A DNA stretch of 64,000 bases, from NCBI GenBank assembly GCA_022702545.1, contig JAHRBC010000002.1, positions 6,510,001 through 6,574,000 on the forward strand, read 5' to 3'. A program made the translations under genes and the position numbers. The number at the start of each line of letters is the position of its first letter. The first letter of the stretch is position 1. Below the pieces are notes generated by a model. The model saw nothing but the letters and a program-made list of their open reading frames with translations, searched no databases and had not been told where the DNA came from. Shown one piece after another: positions 1 through 10,480 of the stretch. The DNA is from Phycomyces nitens. Lineage: Eukaryota; Mucoromycota; Mucoromycetes; Mucorales; Phycomycetaceae.

Positions 1-1236
1 CACATCGTTATCCGCTGTCTTGTCTCCTGCGCTGGGCAAGGAAGTCTCGCTATTTCTAGCGGTTACTTCCGGAATAGCAACAGCTTCGCATTCAGCGTCG
101 ATCATTCTGGTCTCATTATCATTTGTCATTGTCTCTTCTTCAGTGGCAAAAATCTCGGCTTCCAAAGCTCGCTGGGCCTCTAGATCATTTTCCTTCTGAG
201 CAACAGCTTGTTCCTGGGCTTTAGCCTGCTTCTGGACCTCCAGTTCAATTTCTTTGACAGGCCGTACCGCTTCTTGGATACGTTGCGGGCTGAGAATTTG
301 GCGGGTAGCGATCTCATGGTTGAGTCCATCATCCAGACGGGCTTTGCGGTGGCTGTTGGATGGTGGATCTCGATGGCAGTGTATCTGAATATGTCCCACA
401 ACACCACAGTTATGACATGTTCGCTTCTCTTTACGCTTTTCGGTGCATCTGTCAACAGAGTGACCCATCTGCTTACAAAAGACACAATGGTCTCCCATCT
501 TCGCCCAGGTTCCGTAGATCTGGATGTCAGCGGAGTACTTGATTTGGTAAGCCAGCGGGGACCAAACCTTATCCGAGACAATAGGGCGCTCTAGATAAAC
601 ATAACCATTGCCTTTGAACCATTGGTGCTGGCCTTCTTCATAAATCACGGTTTCGCGGACCTTGCCAAAGGGACTGAGACATTGTCTCAATTGGGCAGCA
701 ATTTCTTCGTAGTCTTCGGCTGGAAGTCCTGTAAGGTTCACTCTAAACAGTTTGAGATCCGCCGAAATAGCAGGGGTAGCCAGGAACTCATTGTTGCCTA
801 CAACAATTGGGTTGCTGCATGCATGCTTGCAGTATTCTTCATCAGATAGGCACAGCTCAATAGCTGTGTAAGTTTTTTCGGTTTTGGTTTTGAGCTGGAG
901 CCCAATGCCACGAGGATAGTTTTTTCTCAAAGGGCCAAGGAATGCATCCAGGTCTCCGAATTCAATGGGGATGTGGTAAAAAACCGAATAAGACGATGTA
1001 CCTCGACGATAAACTCGAGGAACTGCATTGGGATCTTCATCTCCTACAAGAATGGGTGTACGGATGGTTTTCTGTCGGTTTCCTGAGGATAGAGCTGCTT
1101 GAATGTAGCTAGGTTTTCCAGTTGGTGGTGGTGTGTCAGCCGAGAGAGTTGTGGGTGAGACCGGTTGGTTAGAAATGGAGTTCCTGTGTGAATCCGTCGA
1201 AATTGACAGATTCGGTGGTTTAGGTGAAAGAGCCAT
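1..1236 (-). CDS. LINE-type retrotransposon ORF1 (gag-like, two CCHC zinc knuckles), 3' end outside window
   Basis: The frame is open without a stop for 412 codons from the ATG at 1236 to base 1, so the product is longer than the window shows. The N-terminal ~60 residues are Ser/Pro/Thr-rich. Residues ~75-245 form a folded region that can be aligned by eye with the relic at 33.4-34.1 kb. Two classical C-x2-C-x4-H-x4-C knuckles follow, C251-C254-H259-C264 and C274-C277-H282-C287. A charged, probably helical Glu/Gln/Ala-rich tail runs from about residue 310. This layout (RNA-binding region, then zinc knuckles) is that of ORF1 of non-LTR retrotransposons, which binds the element RNA. The endonuclease/reverse transcriptase ORF would lie off the left edge. 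A cellular CCHC RNA-binding protein is the alternative. The absence of lesions suggests a young or constrained copy. Confidence 0.72.
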   Translation of the reverse strand, partial: MALSPKPPNLSISTDSHRNSISNQPVSPTTLSADTPPPTGKPSYIQAALSSGNRQKTIRTPILVGDEDPNAVPRVYRRGTSSYSVFYHIPIEFGDLDAFLGPLRKNYPRGIGLQLKTKTEKTYTAIELCLSDEEYCKHACSNPIVVGNNEFLATPAISADLKLFRVNLTGLPAEDYEEIAAQLRQCLSPFGKVRETVIYEEGQHQWFKGNGYVYLERPIVSDKVWSPLAYQIKYSADIQIYGTWAKMGDHCVFCKQMGHSVDRCTEKRKEKRTCHNCGVVGHIQIHCHRDPPSNSHRKARLDDGLNHEIATRQILSPQRIQEAVRPVKEIELEVQKQAKAQEQAVAQKENDLEAQRALEAEIFATEEETMTNDNETRMIDAECEAVAIPEVTARNSETSLPSAGDKTADNDV

Positions 1237-1275
1237 GTGAAATAAATAGTTATGATGATTATAAGTACCATGACC

Positions 1276-1870
1276 TAAATTAATTCAGTAGCTTTTTTAG
1301 AATTCCGAAACTTTTCAATGAAAATGCACAACTTCTTTACATCTTTTTCCTAGAATAAAATATAGATACAATGTTGAAAAAATTATGAATGATAGATATA
1401 ATATATATCAATATAAAAATGCAATTTATTTGAAGGTTTAATAATGGGTATGAGATCCATGATTTTTTTTAAGTTCTTGAATCCGATTTGGCATTGACAT
1501 GCAATGGGATTCTACAACTTTCTTGGGTATTCTTTTCCACTATTCTTGCAGTGCACGAGCCAAAGAGTGTTTGTTCGTGGGCTTCACCTTCCTAGCTCTC
1601 AACTTTTGTTCCAAGTAGGACCATATGTTCTCTATTGGGCTCAGGTCAGGGCTGTTTGGTGGCCATGTCATAACAGGAAGATTCACCTTCTTTTTGTACT
1701 CTTCAGCCAACAAACTCTTATGACAGGGTGCATTATCTTCTTGGAAGATGAATTCTCCATGTTTCCTTTGCCCAAGACTTTGAAATCAGGGCATGAAATC
1801 ACACTTTAATAGTATTTTGTACTTGTGCTGATTTAGCGTACCATCAAACAATTACACTCAGACTCAGTAA
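1276..1870 (-). mobile_element. Tc1/mariner element, 3' half only, degenerate
   Basis: Read on the minus strand, 1810 to 1440 gives the C-terminal part of a Tc1-type transposase, including the signature S-P-D-L-S-P-I-E-N-I-W that holds the last catalytic Glu of the DDE triad. A stop and a missing N-terminal half show that it is dead. The same sequence recurs at 29326-29870, including the non-coding tail, so both come from one family. It abuts the 5' end of the LINE ORF1. Confidence 0.75.
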
Positions 1871-1959
1871 ATGAGCGCCACTCTTAAAAATAAGCCTTTT
1901 CTACTAACTTGATAACTAATGTCATCAAGAAATAAAAGAACCAAAAGCTCATCTCCTAG

Positions 1960-3010
1960 ACGCGAGTTGTCTGAGTTTGAGCGTGGAGGTTATTATTTGG
2001 CTCTCTAATGCCAACTATAGCCCAACTGATATTCCATAAATGAACATCCCTCGATCAACAATTAGCACCACCATCAAACGTTGGAAAGAAACCAGTACAA
2101 CTAGTACAAAGTCTAGACCTGGAATACCAAACAAGCTTAGTATTACTGATGTTACAAGTCTTTACTTGAGTGTGAGACGGAATCCGTTTGAAAGGTTTTC
2201 ATACCACCAGGCAAAATTGGTGGCCACAGGTGTCATTGTTTGTAGAGAGACAGTTATCAGATATTTACGAAAGGGCTTCAGATGTTATAAGCTTGTGTCA
2301 AAGCCTAGCCTTACCAGAAAACAAAATAAGAATTGACTGCGTTGGGCTAAAGCTAGAGCCAGCTTTAGCATCGAGGACTGGAGTAGGGTGGTATGGTCAG
2401 ATGAGTCAAGATTCATGGTAAAGGGTAATAATTCTGACCCATCTGTGATACGTAAATTTGGCAAAAGACACCAAGAAAGCCATATTCATATAGCGTAAAA
2501 GTATGGAAAGGGTTCTGTCATGGTATGGGATTGTTTCTGGGCTGGTGGTCTTGGCCCTTTATCTTTTCTTGAAGGCTCTGTTGACCAAGACGCCCATGTC
2601 AATTGTTTGTCCAAGGACTTCAATCCATGGTACCAGAAATTGAACAAGGAACATGACACAATGTTCACATTCCAAGAAGACGATGTCAGCTGTCATACTG
2701 GCTCGTATACAACATGGTGGAAGAATCGTTGGGAAATTCAGTGATTTGACTAATGGCCATCCCAAAGTCCAGATCTCAACCCGATCGAGCATCTTTGGCA
2801 TGCTTTAAAGGCCAAGGTTCAAGAGAGGAAGGGGTCTATTAACAATGTTAATGACCTCAAGGCCTGTATTCTTCATGAGTGGGAGTGGTTAGACCCTCAA
2901 GTACAGTATACTCTTATCGCAAGTATTTCATACAGAGTAAGAGCAGTTATAAAGGCTCATGGTGGCCACACCATATACACTCACCCATATTATGTCATGG
3001 AACAGAGTTT
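1960..3010 (+). mobile_element. Tc1/mariner element with near full-length but broken transposase
   Basis: Plus-strand frames give, in order: a helix-turn-helix N-terminus (2040-2336), the first catalytic Asp in a V-V-W-S-D-E-S-R-F motif (~2393-2420), a G-S-V-M-V-W strand (2515), the second Asp in F-Q-E-D-D (~2670), and S-P-D-L-N-P-I-E-H-L-W (~2770) with the catalytic Glu. In-frame stops interrupt it at about 2029, 2335, 2497 and in the 2742-2755 stretch. It is therefore a pseudogene. It lies head-to-head with the copy at 3150-4290. Terminal inverted repeats were not resolved. Confidence 0.85.
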
Positions 3011-3149
3011 GCATATCTTTGATTATTTTCTAGTGATTTTTATATCTTTTTTTCTCTCTTTTCAACAATCTTCATAATAAAATATCATCAGAATAAAGCC
3101 AAACATTGTGAAAAGATAGTTTTATATATTTTTGATACAAATATAAAAA

Positions 3150-4290
3150 AAAAAAGATTATCTAGTATCTAGTTGCTGCACCTTTCTTTGCAATGACTTC
3201 TTGGACCCGATTCGGCATGCTGGCTACCAAATTCTCCAAAACTTGAAGAGGCATCTCTAACCATGTTCTGTGGATAACTACCTCAAGCTCATCCACATTG
3301 GTTACCTTTTCTCTATTTTGGCAAAGTTTCTGCGCAAGATGAGCCCAAATATGTTCAATAGGATTGAGATCTGGGCTCTGTGCAGGCCAAAAGTCAAAGC
3401 TAGTCAAGAGACACCTCTCTTTCTTATACCATGTGGCATAAGCACCAGTATGACAAGGAGCGCCATCTTCTTGGAACAAAAGCTGCCTTTTTGTATCCCT
3501 GGCGAGTTATTAATACCATGGGAGAAAGTGCTCGGCCAGGCAGTCAACGTACTTGTCTTGGTCGATGTTTCCTTAAGGTAACCAAAGGGCCAAGACCCCC
3601 TCCCCAGAAACAGCCCCATACCATAATAGACCCCTTACCAAACTTGTATGTACTGACCATATCCGCATCGGCAAACCTCTCCCCCCTTCTTTCTGATAAC
3701 TCTGATATTGCCATCATTGCCAATAACAAGAAATCTAGACTAATCCGACCAGACAACTGATTTCCACTGGTCAACTGTCCAATTGACCTTGTCCTGGCAC
3801 CATTTCAACCGATTTTGTCTGTGTCTTTCGGTCATACCAGGCTTACGTGCCGGTACATGTGATTCATAGCCAAGAAGTTTCATGTTCTTATGAAATGTCA
3901 CCATTGACATTGAGATTCCTACATTCACTAATCTCTGAGCTGGACTGCAATTGAAATGAATGACTCTGCGAAATGAGCGAACCATCGCGGATTTGGTTCG
4001 TTTTGTGACCTTTGGGGTGGCACCCAGGCGTTTAGAGGGCACGGAAATGCCTTTATCTCTAAAGGCCTTTATGACATTGGCAACAATACTCTTTGGAATG
4101 TCGAGGGATGTCGAAATCTCAGAGTAAGTAGCGTCTCTTTCCCATTGACCTATAATTCGGCCCCTCATGAACGCATCCAACTCCTCTATTTTGGGCTTTT
4201 TGGTTACTAGTGTGTGTGAGAGAGAGACATTTTATGGGCTGTTTTTGTTTAAATAAAAGAGATTGGTGTGTTTATAAACAAAAGAAGATA
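3150..4290 (-). mobile_element. Tc1/mariner element, transposase with stop and frameshifts
   Basis: The minus strand holds a 146-codon N-terminal piece (4180-3740) with two helix-turn-helix regions. It ends at V-V-W-S-D, where the expected Glu codon has become TAG. Downstream frames supply the G-S-I-M-V-W-G-C strand (~3615), F-Q-E-D-G-A-P-C-H-T with the second Asp (~3465) and S-P-D-L-N-P-I-E-H-I-W (~3360). The last 105 codons (3479-3162) are uninterrupted. The reading frame must be changed at least twice, so it is a pseudogene. In this copy 36 residues separate the second Asp from the catalytic Glu. Confidence 0.87.
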
Positions 4291-4530
4291 AAGATATGGT
4301 AAAAAAAAAAAGGAAAAATCTGAAATTGCCACTCCGTCCCATGACCTATTTTAGGTGATTAGTATTAGGGGTGAGCAAGTAGAAAGTATTTTGTATATTT
4401 TGTGGGTATGTTCAGTGATGCACCAAAGGCACCAAAATATTGGGCATTCATAATCAGTTTAATCAAACAACAATAATCGAAATCTGAAATATTGTCAAGA
4501 TATGATATATACTTGATTAAATATCACTTT

Positions 4531-6321
4531 TTATTTGATACGAAAAAAATAGTTCTTGACAGATTTAAACCGAAATACCAAAACACCGTGTTGCAGATCT
4601 TTTTTCCAGAATCTTTTTTGTACAAAACCAAGCCTATCTTTTTTAATGTCTCTCCGCTCTTTTCCACGCTTCCTTCTGCGATCAAAGTCTTTGAAATATC
4701 TCTGACAAAATTCGATATCACGTCTTCCAAGCTCCCATTCCAAAAGATTTGGTTTTCTGTTTGTTCTGTCATAGTACACATGATACCAGTTTATTCGAGG
4801 TGACTGTTGAGTAGTTTGTAATATGGGATTGTCGTTTTCCATCTGTTCAATCATGTGGTGTTTGGGTAAGGATTGAAGATAACGAAACGATCCACCCGAA
4901 AAGGTAAATATAAATGTATCCAACTTTGACATTGACATGTCGAAAATAAATTGTCCAGGTTTTGCACTATCTCCATTGGTATAATGATAATATTTGGTAG
5001 CTCTATTAAAGTCAATATTAACGAGTTTCACATGCTTTAGTTGGTTGCATCGGAGTGATACATAATCAAGGGTGGCATTGCCGATATATGAATCTTTTAT
5101 TTTCAGTTTCTGTAAAGGATGCGGAGTGTATGTATGCAGATTGGTTGAGAGAGATAAATTGATACCGTCGACATATAATGAGCGCAAGGCTGGGAAACAC
5201 GCCAAGATTTCATCTGCAGTAATCGTAATATCCGTCTGTCCAGATATGTATAATCTGACTAGTCTTGGGAAAACAGGAAAACGTATTGTTTCATGTGTAA
5301 ACAAGAGAATCTCCAAAAACTTTAATGATTCGGAAATAGGCCGTATACATTTGTTTGCATTGTCGTTTTTGATCGGATACTCATAAATTAGTTTAACATC
5401 TTCGATTTTTGTGCCAAAGTGCCTCAGAGTTTTAAAGAATATAAACGGCAAATATATACTCTTATTTAGAAGCAATGTATCTGCCTTTTTTAAGCAAGGA
5501 AAAAACTGGTTGAGTGTTGAAAGCAATTGACGGTCTGGTTGGTATTGTTGACGTTTATAGTCAATTGTATCACGCTTGGATAGACCAAAATATTTTCTAA
5601 TAGTGAAATGTTGTAGCTTTGGATACTTTGATGCAAAGTAGAATAACCAAAGAGGGTTGACATCTTTATCAAAATTTATTTTTGTCATGGTTTGTGCTGG
5701 CTCGACTGCTTTGATGCTTTCAATCTCGTCTCTTGTTATTGGCCTGAAAGGGAAATTGTGCTTTAGATACTCCAATCGTGGCAGATGGTAGTGAAGAGAT
5801 TCAAAGTCACTCCATGAAAAGGGGGGTGGCTTATCCGAAAGATTTGATTGGTCAACTGTAAGATGAACAAGAAAAGGCAATATCGACAGCTTTATGAACA
5901 GACTCTGCCAGAATGATGTTTCAGAGTTATAAAGCAAATTTATGTTTATATGTGTCAAAGACTTCCAAAGACTCCAGTCTAATGCGTCTGGAATAGAGAA
6001 TGCATGTAATCCATTATCATGCAATTCAATACATCTTATCCCTGGGAAAGATTGTTGAAATTCCAAAAGTCTTTCATAGTTGATCGACTGTCCGGGGTGT
6101 AATACCACTGCCCATACACGGTGCGCATTAATCAAAAGTGGTTTGTTGTAATCCAATGTGGTGATATCCATATCGTTCCTGGTAATCTTCAATTTTCCCC
6201 AATAGGCGTCTAGAAATGGTTCTTTCCAATGTTTGCAGACGAGTGCACAGGCAATTCGATCTTTTTTTCTAACATGCGTTCCAAGATACGAGAGAATATT
6301 GGGTGGTAATGTTAATGCCAT
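4531..6321 (-). CDS. F-box/LRR-like protein, 596 aa
   Basis: Single-exon gene. Residues 1-45 match an F-box: an L-P-P-N-I-L-S-Y-L start, a hydrophobic C-A-L-V-C-K-H-W core and a following W. F-box proteins bind Skp1 and bring substrates to SCF ubiquitin ligases. The remaining ~550 residues contain irregular Leu-rich repeats, such as F-P-A-L-R-S-L-Y and C-N-Q-L-K-H-V-K-L, which would form the substrate-binding solenoid. The C-terminus is basic (R/K-rich from ~545). The ATG at 6321 sits ~50 nt below a TATAAAAC box and is shared with the paralogue at 31404-33192. No stop or frameshift interrupts it, unlike that paralogue. The substrate is unknown. It is flanked on both sides by Tc1 relics. Confidence 0.85.
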   Translation of the reverse strand: MALTLPPNILSYLGTHVRKKDRIACALVCKHWKEPFLDAYWGKLKITRNDMDITTLDYNKPLLINAHRVWAVVLHPGQSINYERLLEFQQSFPGIRCIELHDNGLHAFSIPDALDWSLWKSLTHININLLYNSETSFWQSLFIKLSILPFLVHLTVDQSNLSDKPPPFSWSDFESLHYHLPRLEYLKHNFPFRPITRDEIESIKAVEPAQTMTKINFDKDVNPLWLFYFASKYPKLQHFTIRKYFGLSKRDTIDYKRQQYQPDRQLLSTLNQFFPCLKKADTLLLNKSIYLPFIFFKTLRHFGTKIEDVKLIYEYPIKNDNANKCIRPISESLKFLEILLFTHETIRFPVFPRLVRLYISGQTDITITADEILACFPALRSLYVDGINLSLSTNLHTYTPHPLQKLKIKDSYIGNATLDYVSLRCNQLKHVKLVNIDFNRATKYYHYTNGDSAKPGQFIFDMSMSKLDTFIFTFSGGSFRYLQSLPKHHMIEQMENDNPILQTTQQSPRINWYHVYYDRTNRKPNLLEWELGRRDIEFCQRYFKDFDRRRKRGKERRDIKKDRLGFVQKRFWKKDLQHGVLVFRFKSVKNYFFRIK

Positions 6322-6372
6322 TGTGATAAAGAAAAAAAAAGAGAGAGAGAGGAATAAAATATAATATCGAGT

Positions 6373-6380
6373 GTTTTATA
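6373..6380 (-). promoter_or_regulatory. TATA box of F-box gene 1
   Basis: Minus-strand TATAAAAC lies 52 nt upstream of the ATG at 6321. The same octamer lies at 33233-33240, 41 nt upstream of the paralogue's ATG. Confidence 0.45.
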
Positions 6381-6689
6381 CCTCTTCTACTGTCAAACGT
6401 AGTACTATTTAAAGCCACTTTACACAGCCTCCTTATGTGTGTTTTAGATTAATTTTAACTTTATAACATTAAGATATGAGGGAACCTGCAAATACAAGAA
6501 GCATAATCAACCAAAGAAACTAAAACTATGGGAATTATGTTAATTAAAATATTCTGCCAAAAAACATAGAGCCAAATGACATTAGCCAAGATTACGCATG
6601 TTGAGGAATTACATGCCTAATAGTCAATCGATTACTTGTAGATAAATATGCAATTTTGATATACGTTTATTTATAGTCGTACAAAAGTA

Positions 6690-7090
6690 TTTGAGAAAAA
6701 CCCGAGGTAACCAATAAACAAAAGTCATTTGGAGTGATGAGTCAAGGTTTACTCTTTTTCCGAAAGACAGAGAGCAGTACGCCTGGAGAGAACCCGATGA
6801 AAAGTATAAGGATGTCTGCCTAGCACCAAAAGTCCAAGGCTATGGTTTGATATCTTTATAGGTATATATCTGGTCAGGTGTTGGATCTCTTGTTGTCTTG
6901 GATGGCAACATGACAAAAGAGAGAGATATGTTGACACATTGAGAGAATATTATCTGTCATTCTCTTATAGTCTTTTGATAAAGGCGTTACAGGCTATATG
7001 CTGCAAAAAGATAATATAACACCATATAAGACCAAACTGGCAGTAGAGTGGAAAACAGACAATGATGCTGCAGTTTTTTCATGGCCAACA
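6690..7090 (+). mobile_element. Tc1/mariner transposase fragment (catalytic core part)
   Basis: Plus-strand frame 6718-6860 gives K-V-I-W-S-D-E-S-R-F-T-L-F followed by a W-R-E-P-D-E-K-Y motif. It continues with Y-G-L-I and W-S-G-V-G-S-L-V-V-L-D-G. This is the middle of a DDE transposase of a Tc1 group different from the copies at 2 and 3 kb. Several stops follow. No terminal repeats were recognised. Confidence 0.65.
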
Positions 7091-7365
7091 ACTGCCTTGT
7101 AGTCAATAGCACACAATTTCACAGACTTTAGTTAGTTGCAACAGAAGGATATATAGTTTAAAGCATTGCCAATGTCTGAATAATATATCTCCATTCTCTG
7201 CAAAGAATGGAGAGTATATCCATGTGTATTACTTGAGAGAGAAACACTGGTACTATTGACATACAATGATCGCAAGGCTAGGAATCGATCCAAGATAGTA
7301 TCTACCTTGATTTGAGAATCATGATATCCATTATGTACAATTATATCGGTCTTGGGCATACTCTA
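7091..7365 (-). pseudogene. F-box/LRR paralogue fragment (LRR part only)
   Basis: Minus-strand 7359-7132 encodes a stretch collinear with the middle of the 596-aa F-box protein: L-A-L-R-S-L-Y-V, then S-L-S-S-N-T-H-G-Y-T, S-L-Q-R-M, Y-S-D-I-G-N-A and Y-I-S-F-C-C-N. An in-frame stop stands where the paralogues have Gln of C-N-Q-L. Similarity continues weakly beyond it to ~7091. Neither the F-box nor the C-terminus is present, so this is a third, decayed member. Confidence 0.65.
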
Positions 7366-7379
7366 AAAGTAATTGTGTC

Positions 7380-8150
7380 ACGCGGTGTGATGTCTTTAGT
7401 GTGAAAATGTCCAGGAGAAGGAAAGATAATATAATAGTAGATTTGACGAAGAGAGATCAAGAAGAGAAAGAGATGAATAATTGAGAGAGAGAGAAGATAA
7501 AGAGTAGTTCGAGAGAGAGAGGGAGATAACTGTCTAATACGGATCCAACAATTCGTAGCTTAGCAAGCAAATAGAATTGTTCTTCAGGAAAGGGGTATTT
7601 TGACAGGGAGTCAGATAGAAAGTAATTCTGGGTTAAAAGTTGTTCTTTATTTAATGAATCACTTGTAAGTATTTATACGTTTGTTATTTGGAAGAATTGT
7701 GGAGAGACTTGAGAAAGAAGAGTGTGGCGAGACAGATGAGAAAAGAAGGTGGGAGAGAAGAGTGTGGCGAGACAGACGAGAAATGAAAGTGAGGTGAAAG
7801 AAGTAAATGATGAGGTGAGTAGGAAGGGAACGGCACGGCTTAGACGGACAGAAGACGAAGAGAACCAAAACACAGCGTGACATGTTTGACAATGTCCCTT
7901 TTGTTCCTGCTGCCGTCAGTGCATCTGACCATTCCCTCATTCACACTTGCGTTGACCAAACCAGTATACCCTAGACATCTCTATATACCCATAACATATC
8001 AACTTTCATTTCCCCAGTACCCCTTTTTCATACTTCATAATCTCTATCTTTATATATAATTTTCTCTCATAAGCCTTGAGGCCAATAAGATACCCCCAGC
8101 ATCGCCGATCGAAGAAGCATGACAATGTAGAGATAATAAATTATCTTCTA
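7380..8150. other. Purine-rich non-coding stretch
   Basis: GA-rich runs occupy 7430-7530 and 7680-7870. The unit agaagagtgtggcgagacag occurs at about 7717 and 7757. The open frames across it (for example minus 7940-7659) are compositionally Ser/Leu/Phe-biased products of the GA tract and are not called as genes. Nothing else was recognised. Confidence 0.4.
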
Positions 8151-8567
8151 TAAACAAACAAAAAAACATTAATCCTGTTCCTGGTACTGGTCCTGATTGT
8201 TTGATTGGATTGGATTGATATTGGCAAGGTCAACGTCTATAAAAGAAAAGGGCAATATTAGCAAACTGTAGATTTGATGGCAGTATCAATCAATCAAAAA
8301 CTTGTTATTGATCCAAGCCCGGATATGGTCAGTTACTTGATAGAGCCTGACTTGATTGTCAGTGCTGTTTTCAACATCATTGTTTGCACTGTTAATTGTG
8401 CATGGTGCAGTATAGAATGCTTTATCTTCACTATTGGAAGATGGGATTTGGTTTGAGATTATATAATCTCTAGGAACAAATAGATCGGTACCCATTTCGT
8501 GAGACCCAAGAGGGTCCACCATCCACTCTTTGGCTAATCTGTCAATTGGCTCGCCGAGCTCTAGTGA

Positions 8568-8954
8568 TTACAATGATGAGGAACCAGCACAAGTGTCCGA
8601 GCCACGGGACAAGGAGGGGCAAGGCAATTTGGAATCCACAAAGTAGCAGACGGATTCTTCCTCGTCAGAAGAACCAATGGGTGACGGGCTATCGCCTCCC
8701 AAAGAAACCCAGAGGTCCACAAGGTTATCGTTCTCAAAAACGCTGTTGTAATTGTTGACGGTAGACACCTCGTCAACAAAAGGAGCAGCCGCGACAATAA
8801 AGTCGCCGGTGCTGTTTGCAGTTACGACACTGTCAGTCGGGAGACCACTGGCCCACAATACAAGATCATCAGCCGAAACTGGAAGGGGCAGGAAGAATTC
8901 CTCGACACCCGAATTGTGGAGTTCAACAAGAGTGGTATTGGAAGAAGTCGACAT
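8568..8954 (-). CDS. Hypothetical acidic Ser/Thr-rich protein, 128 aa (copy 1)
   Basis: Unrecognised. The ATG at 8954 (start M-S-T-S-S-N-T-T-L-V) lies ~53 nt below a TATATAAAA box. The product is acidic and rich in Ser, Val and Leu. It contains an F-E-N-D-N-L-V-D-L-W patch and an S-S-D-E-E-E-S run that resemble acidic activation regions, but no known domain is visible. The TAA at 8568 is followed in frame by ~93 further open codons to 8286. Compared with copy 2, changes before the TAA are mostly synonymous (about 4 replacement, 9 silent) and changes after it are mostly replacements. That supports a true stop here and a functional 128-aa protein. The function is unknown; a small transcription-related regulator is only a guess. 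Confidence 0.55.
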   Translation of the reverse strand: MSTSSNTTLVELHNSGVEEFFLPLPVSADDLVLWASGLPTDSVVTANSTGDFIVAAAPFVDEVSTVNNYNSVFENDNLVDLWVSLGGDSPSPIGSSDEEESVCYFVDSKLPCPSLSRGSDTCAGSSSL

Positions 8955-9006
8955 TCGAGATAAATGGATGAAAGAGAGCAAAACACATATTCTTTTGATT
9001 GCCTGC

Positions 9007-9016
9007 TTTTTATATA
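9007..9016 (-). promoter_or_regulatory. TATA box of 128-aa gene, copy 1
   Basis: Minus-strand TATATAAAAA, about 53 nt upstream of the ATG at 8954. It is conserved as TATATAAA in copy 2. Confidence 0.45.
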
Positions 9017-10480
9017 ATGTAATGGACTCTTGTCAATATCATCTGAATAGTTTGACGGAAAGACCATTGGAACTAGATGAGAGTGATATAAAACGGTTTT
9101 TCATCAAAGAATTCTAATTTGCTATGTCACTTTTGCTATTTACTTTTACTTTGGTATGAACATCTTTGGTTTGATTTGGCCGCCTTGCTCTACATGGCCA
9201 AATGTATACGTATATTTACTTGCCTTGTTCTTTATACTTGATGGCCAACGATAGATACATTCCAGAGTGTCAAAGTGGTTGTGGTCCAGATGAATATTAA
9301 TGGGAAAGAAATGAATAAAAAATTACAAGTGAAATAAATAAATATTATAGAGACTCCTCTTTTGGCTATCATAATTGCCCCCTTGATTTTTGACATGCTC
9401 TTTTTTTTTTAGTTGTCGTTCTGCTTAAAACAACTATATCTCCATGGATATTTAGTTTTTTTTTTGATGCGGTAAACATTAAAATACTCTTGGAAACAAT
9501 GGTTACCATACCAACCAAACGGATGGATTCGTTCAAAGGATAAATAGGTACTTTATTCTCGTCAATCAATCCGTGTAAACAAATTAATGCAAAATATTTT
9601 CGCCGATTCTAAATATCCAATCAGATCATGGTCATATGAATGCAGTAGATGGCAGTATGGATAGTAACGCATTAAAATATATGGCAATATGTTAACGGAT
9701 TAAACAATGTATCCACGGAAACAAATGGATGCTTTTTGAGGGGAGAGTACCGAGTTGATTTTTTATTGATGAGTGTAAACTCAATATATGGATCGATAGA
9801 TATCTACTATTACTCTCTTGGTATTTATAAGTTCAAATCAAACAACATTTGTATAAAGAGCCTATAGTGTTTTAATGGAATGAATATGTAGAGGTCTTTT
9901 TGGTATAAAGTACTCGAATAAAGCTCTAGGGTTTATTGGCTTTAGACTTGTCTTTCATGTTATCTTGCAACTATACAGTCAAACAAATATATAATGTTTT
10001 ATAGGTACAAACTGATTGACTGTATACTATGAATATAATTATATTGAAAAATATTCAATTAGATCAATACCTATTTATCCATATAAAATATTGTAGTCCA
10101 ACCAGGGTTTCATTTGAGAAACCATGGTTTTTACTCTACAATACAAATATTTATCGGCATGTGGCCTTTTATTTAAATCGAAAAAAAAGACTTTATCAAA
10201 ATGTGTGAATGAAATGCAATCGAGCATAATTTGTTCTTTACATAGCGTAGTATATAGTATACTATACTGCGAGATAAATTAAATCTTTAAATTAATATAT
10301 ATCCAATACAAGTTTATTGATATTAATTTTGTATTTTGAACTGAATGAAAAGTATCATGGCTGTTAAGCATCTTATTTTTATAAAATCCAGGTATATACT
10401 TTATTCTTTGAAATAGTTAAAGCGATTCATACAAAAACAAAATATTATAATGTGAAAGTCAAACTTGCTTTATAGAAGAC

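Larger units (their letters stand above)
8160..10480. repeat. 2.3-kb duplicated segment, copy 1
   Basis: About 2.3 kb is collinear, with few small indels, with 37040-39368. The orientation is the same and the copies lie 28.9 kb apart. It spans the 128-codon gene, its 3' region and ~1.5 kb upstream. Spot comparison gives roughly 3-4% differences upstream of the gene and ~9% in its 3' flank. The right boundary is sharp, after gtgaaagtcaaacttgc, where the two copies stop matching. No terminal repeats or transposase were seen. Confidence 0.88.

Noticed and set aside
7541..7900. Possible solo LTR
   Set aside because: No matching TG...CA ends, target duplication or second copy could be identified.
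8546..9117. Plus-strand frames in the 128-aa gene region (70 and 121 codons), also seen in copy 2
   Set aside because: Differences between the copies fall mainly at third positions of the minus-strand frame, so the minus-strand frame is the constrained one.
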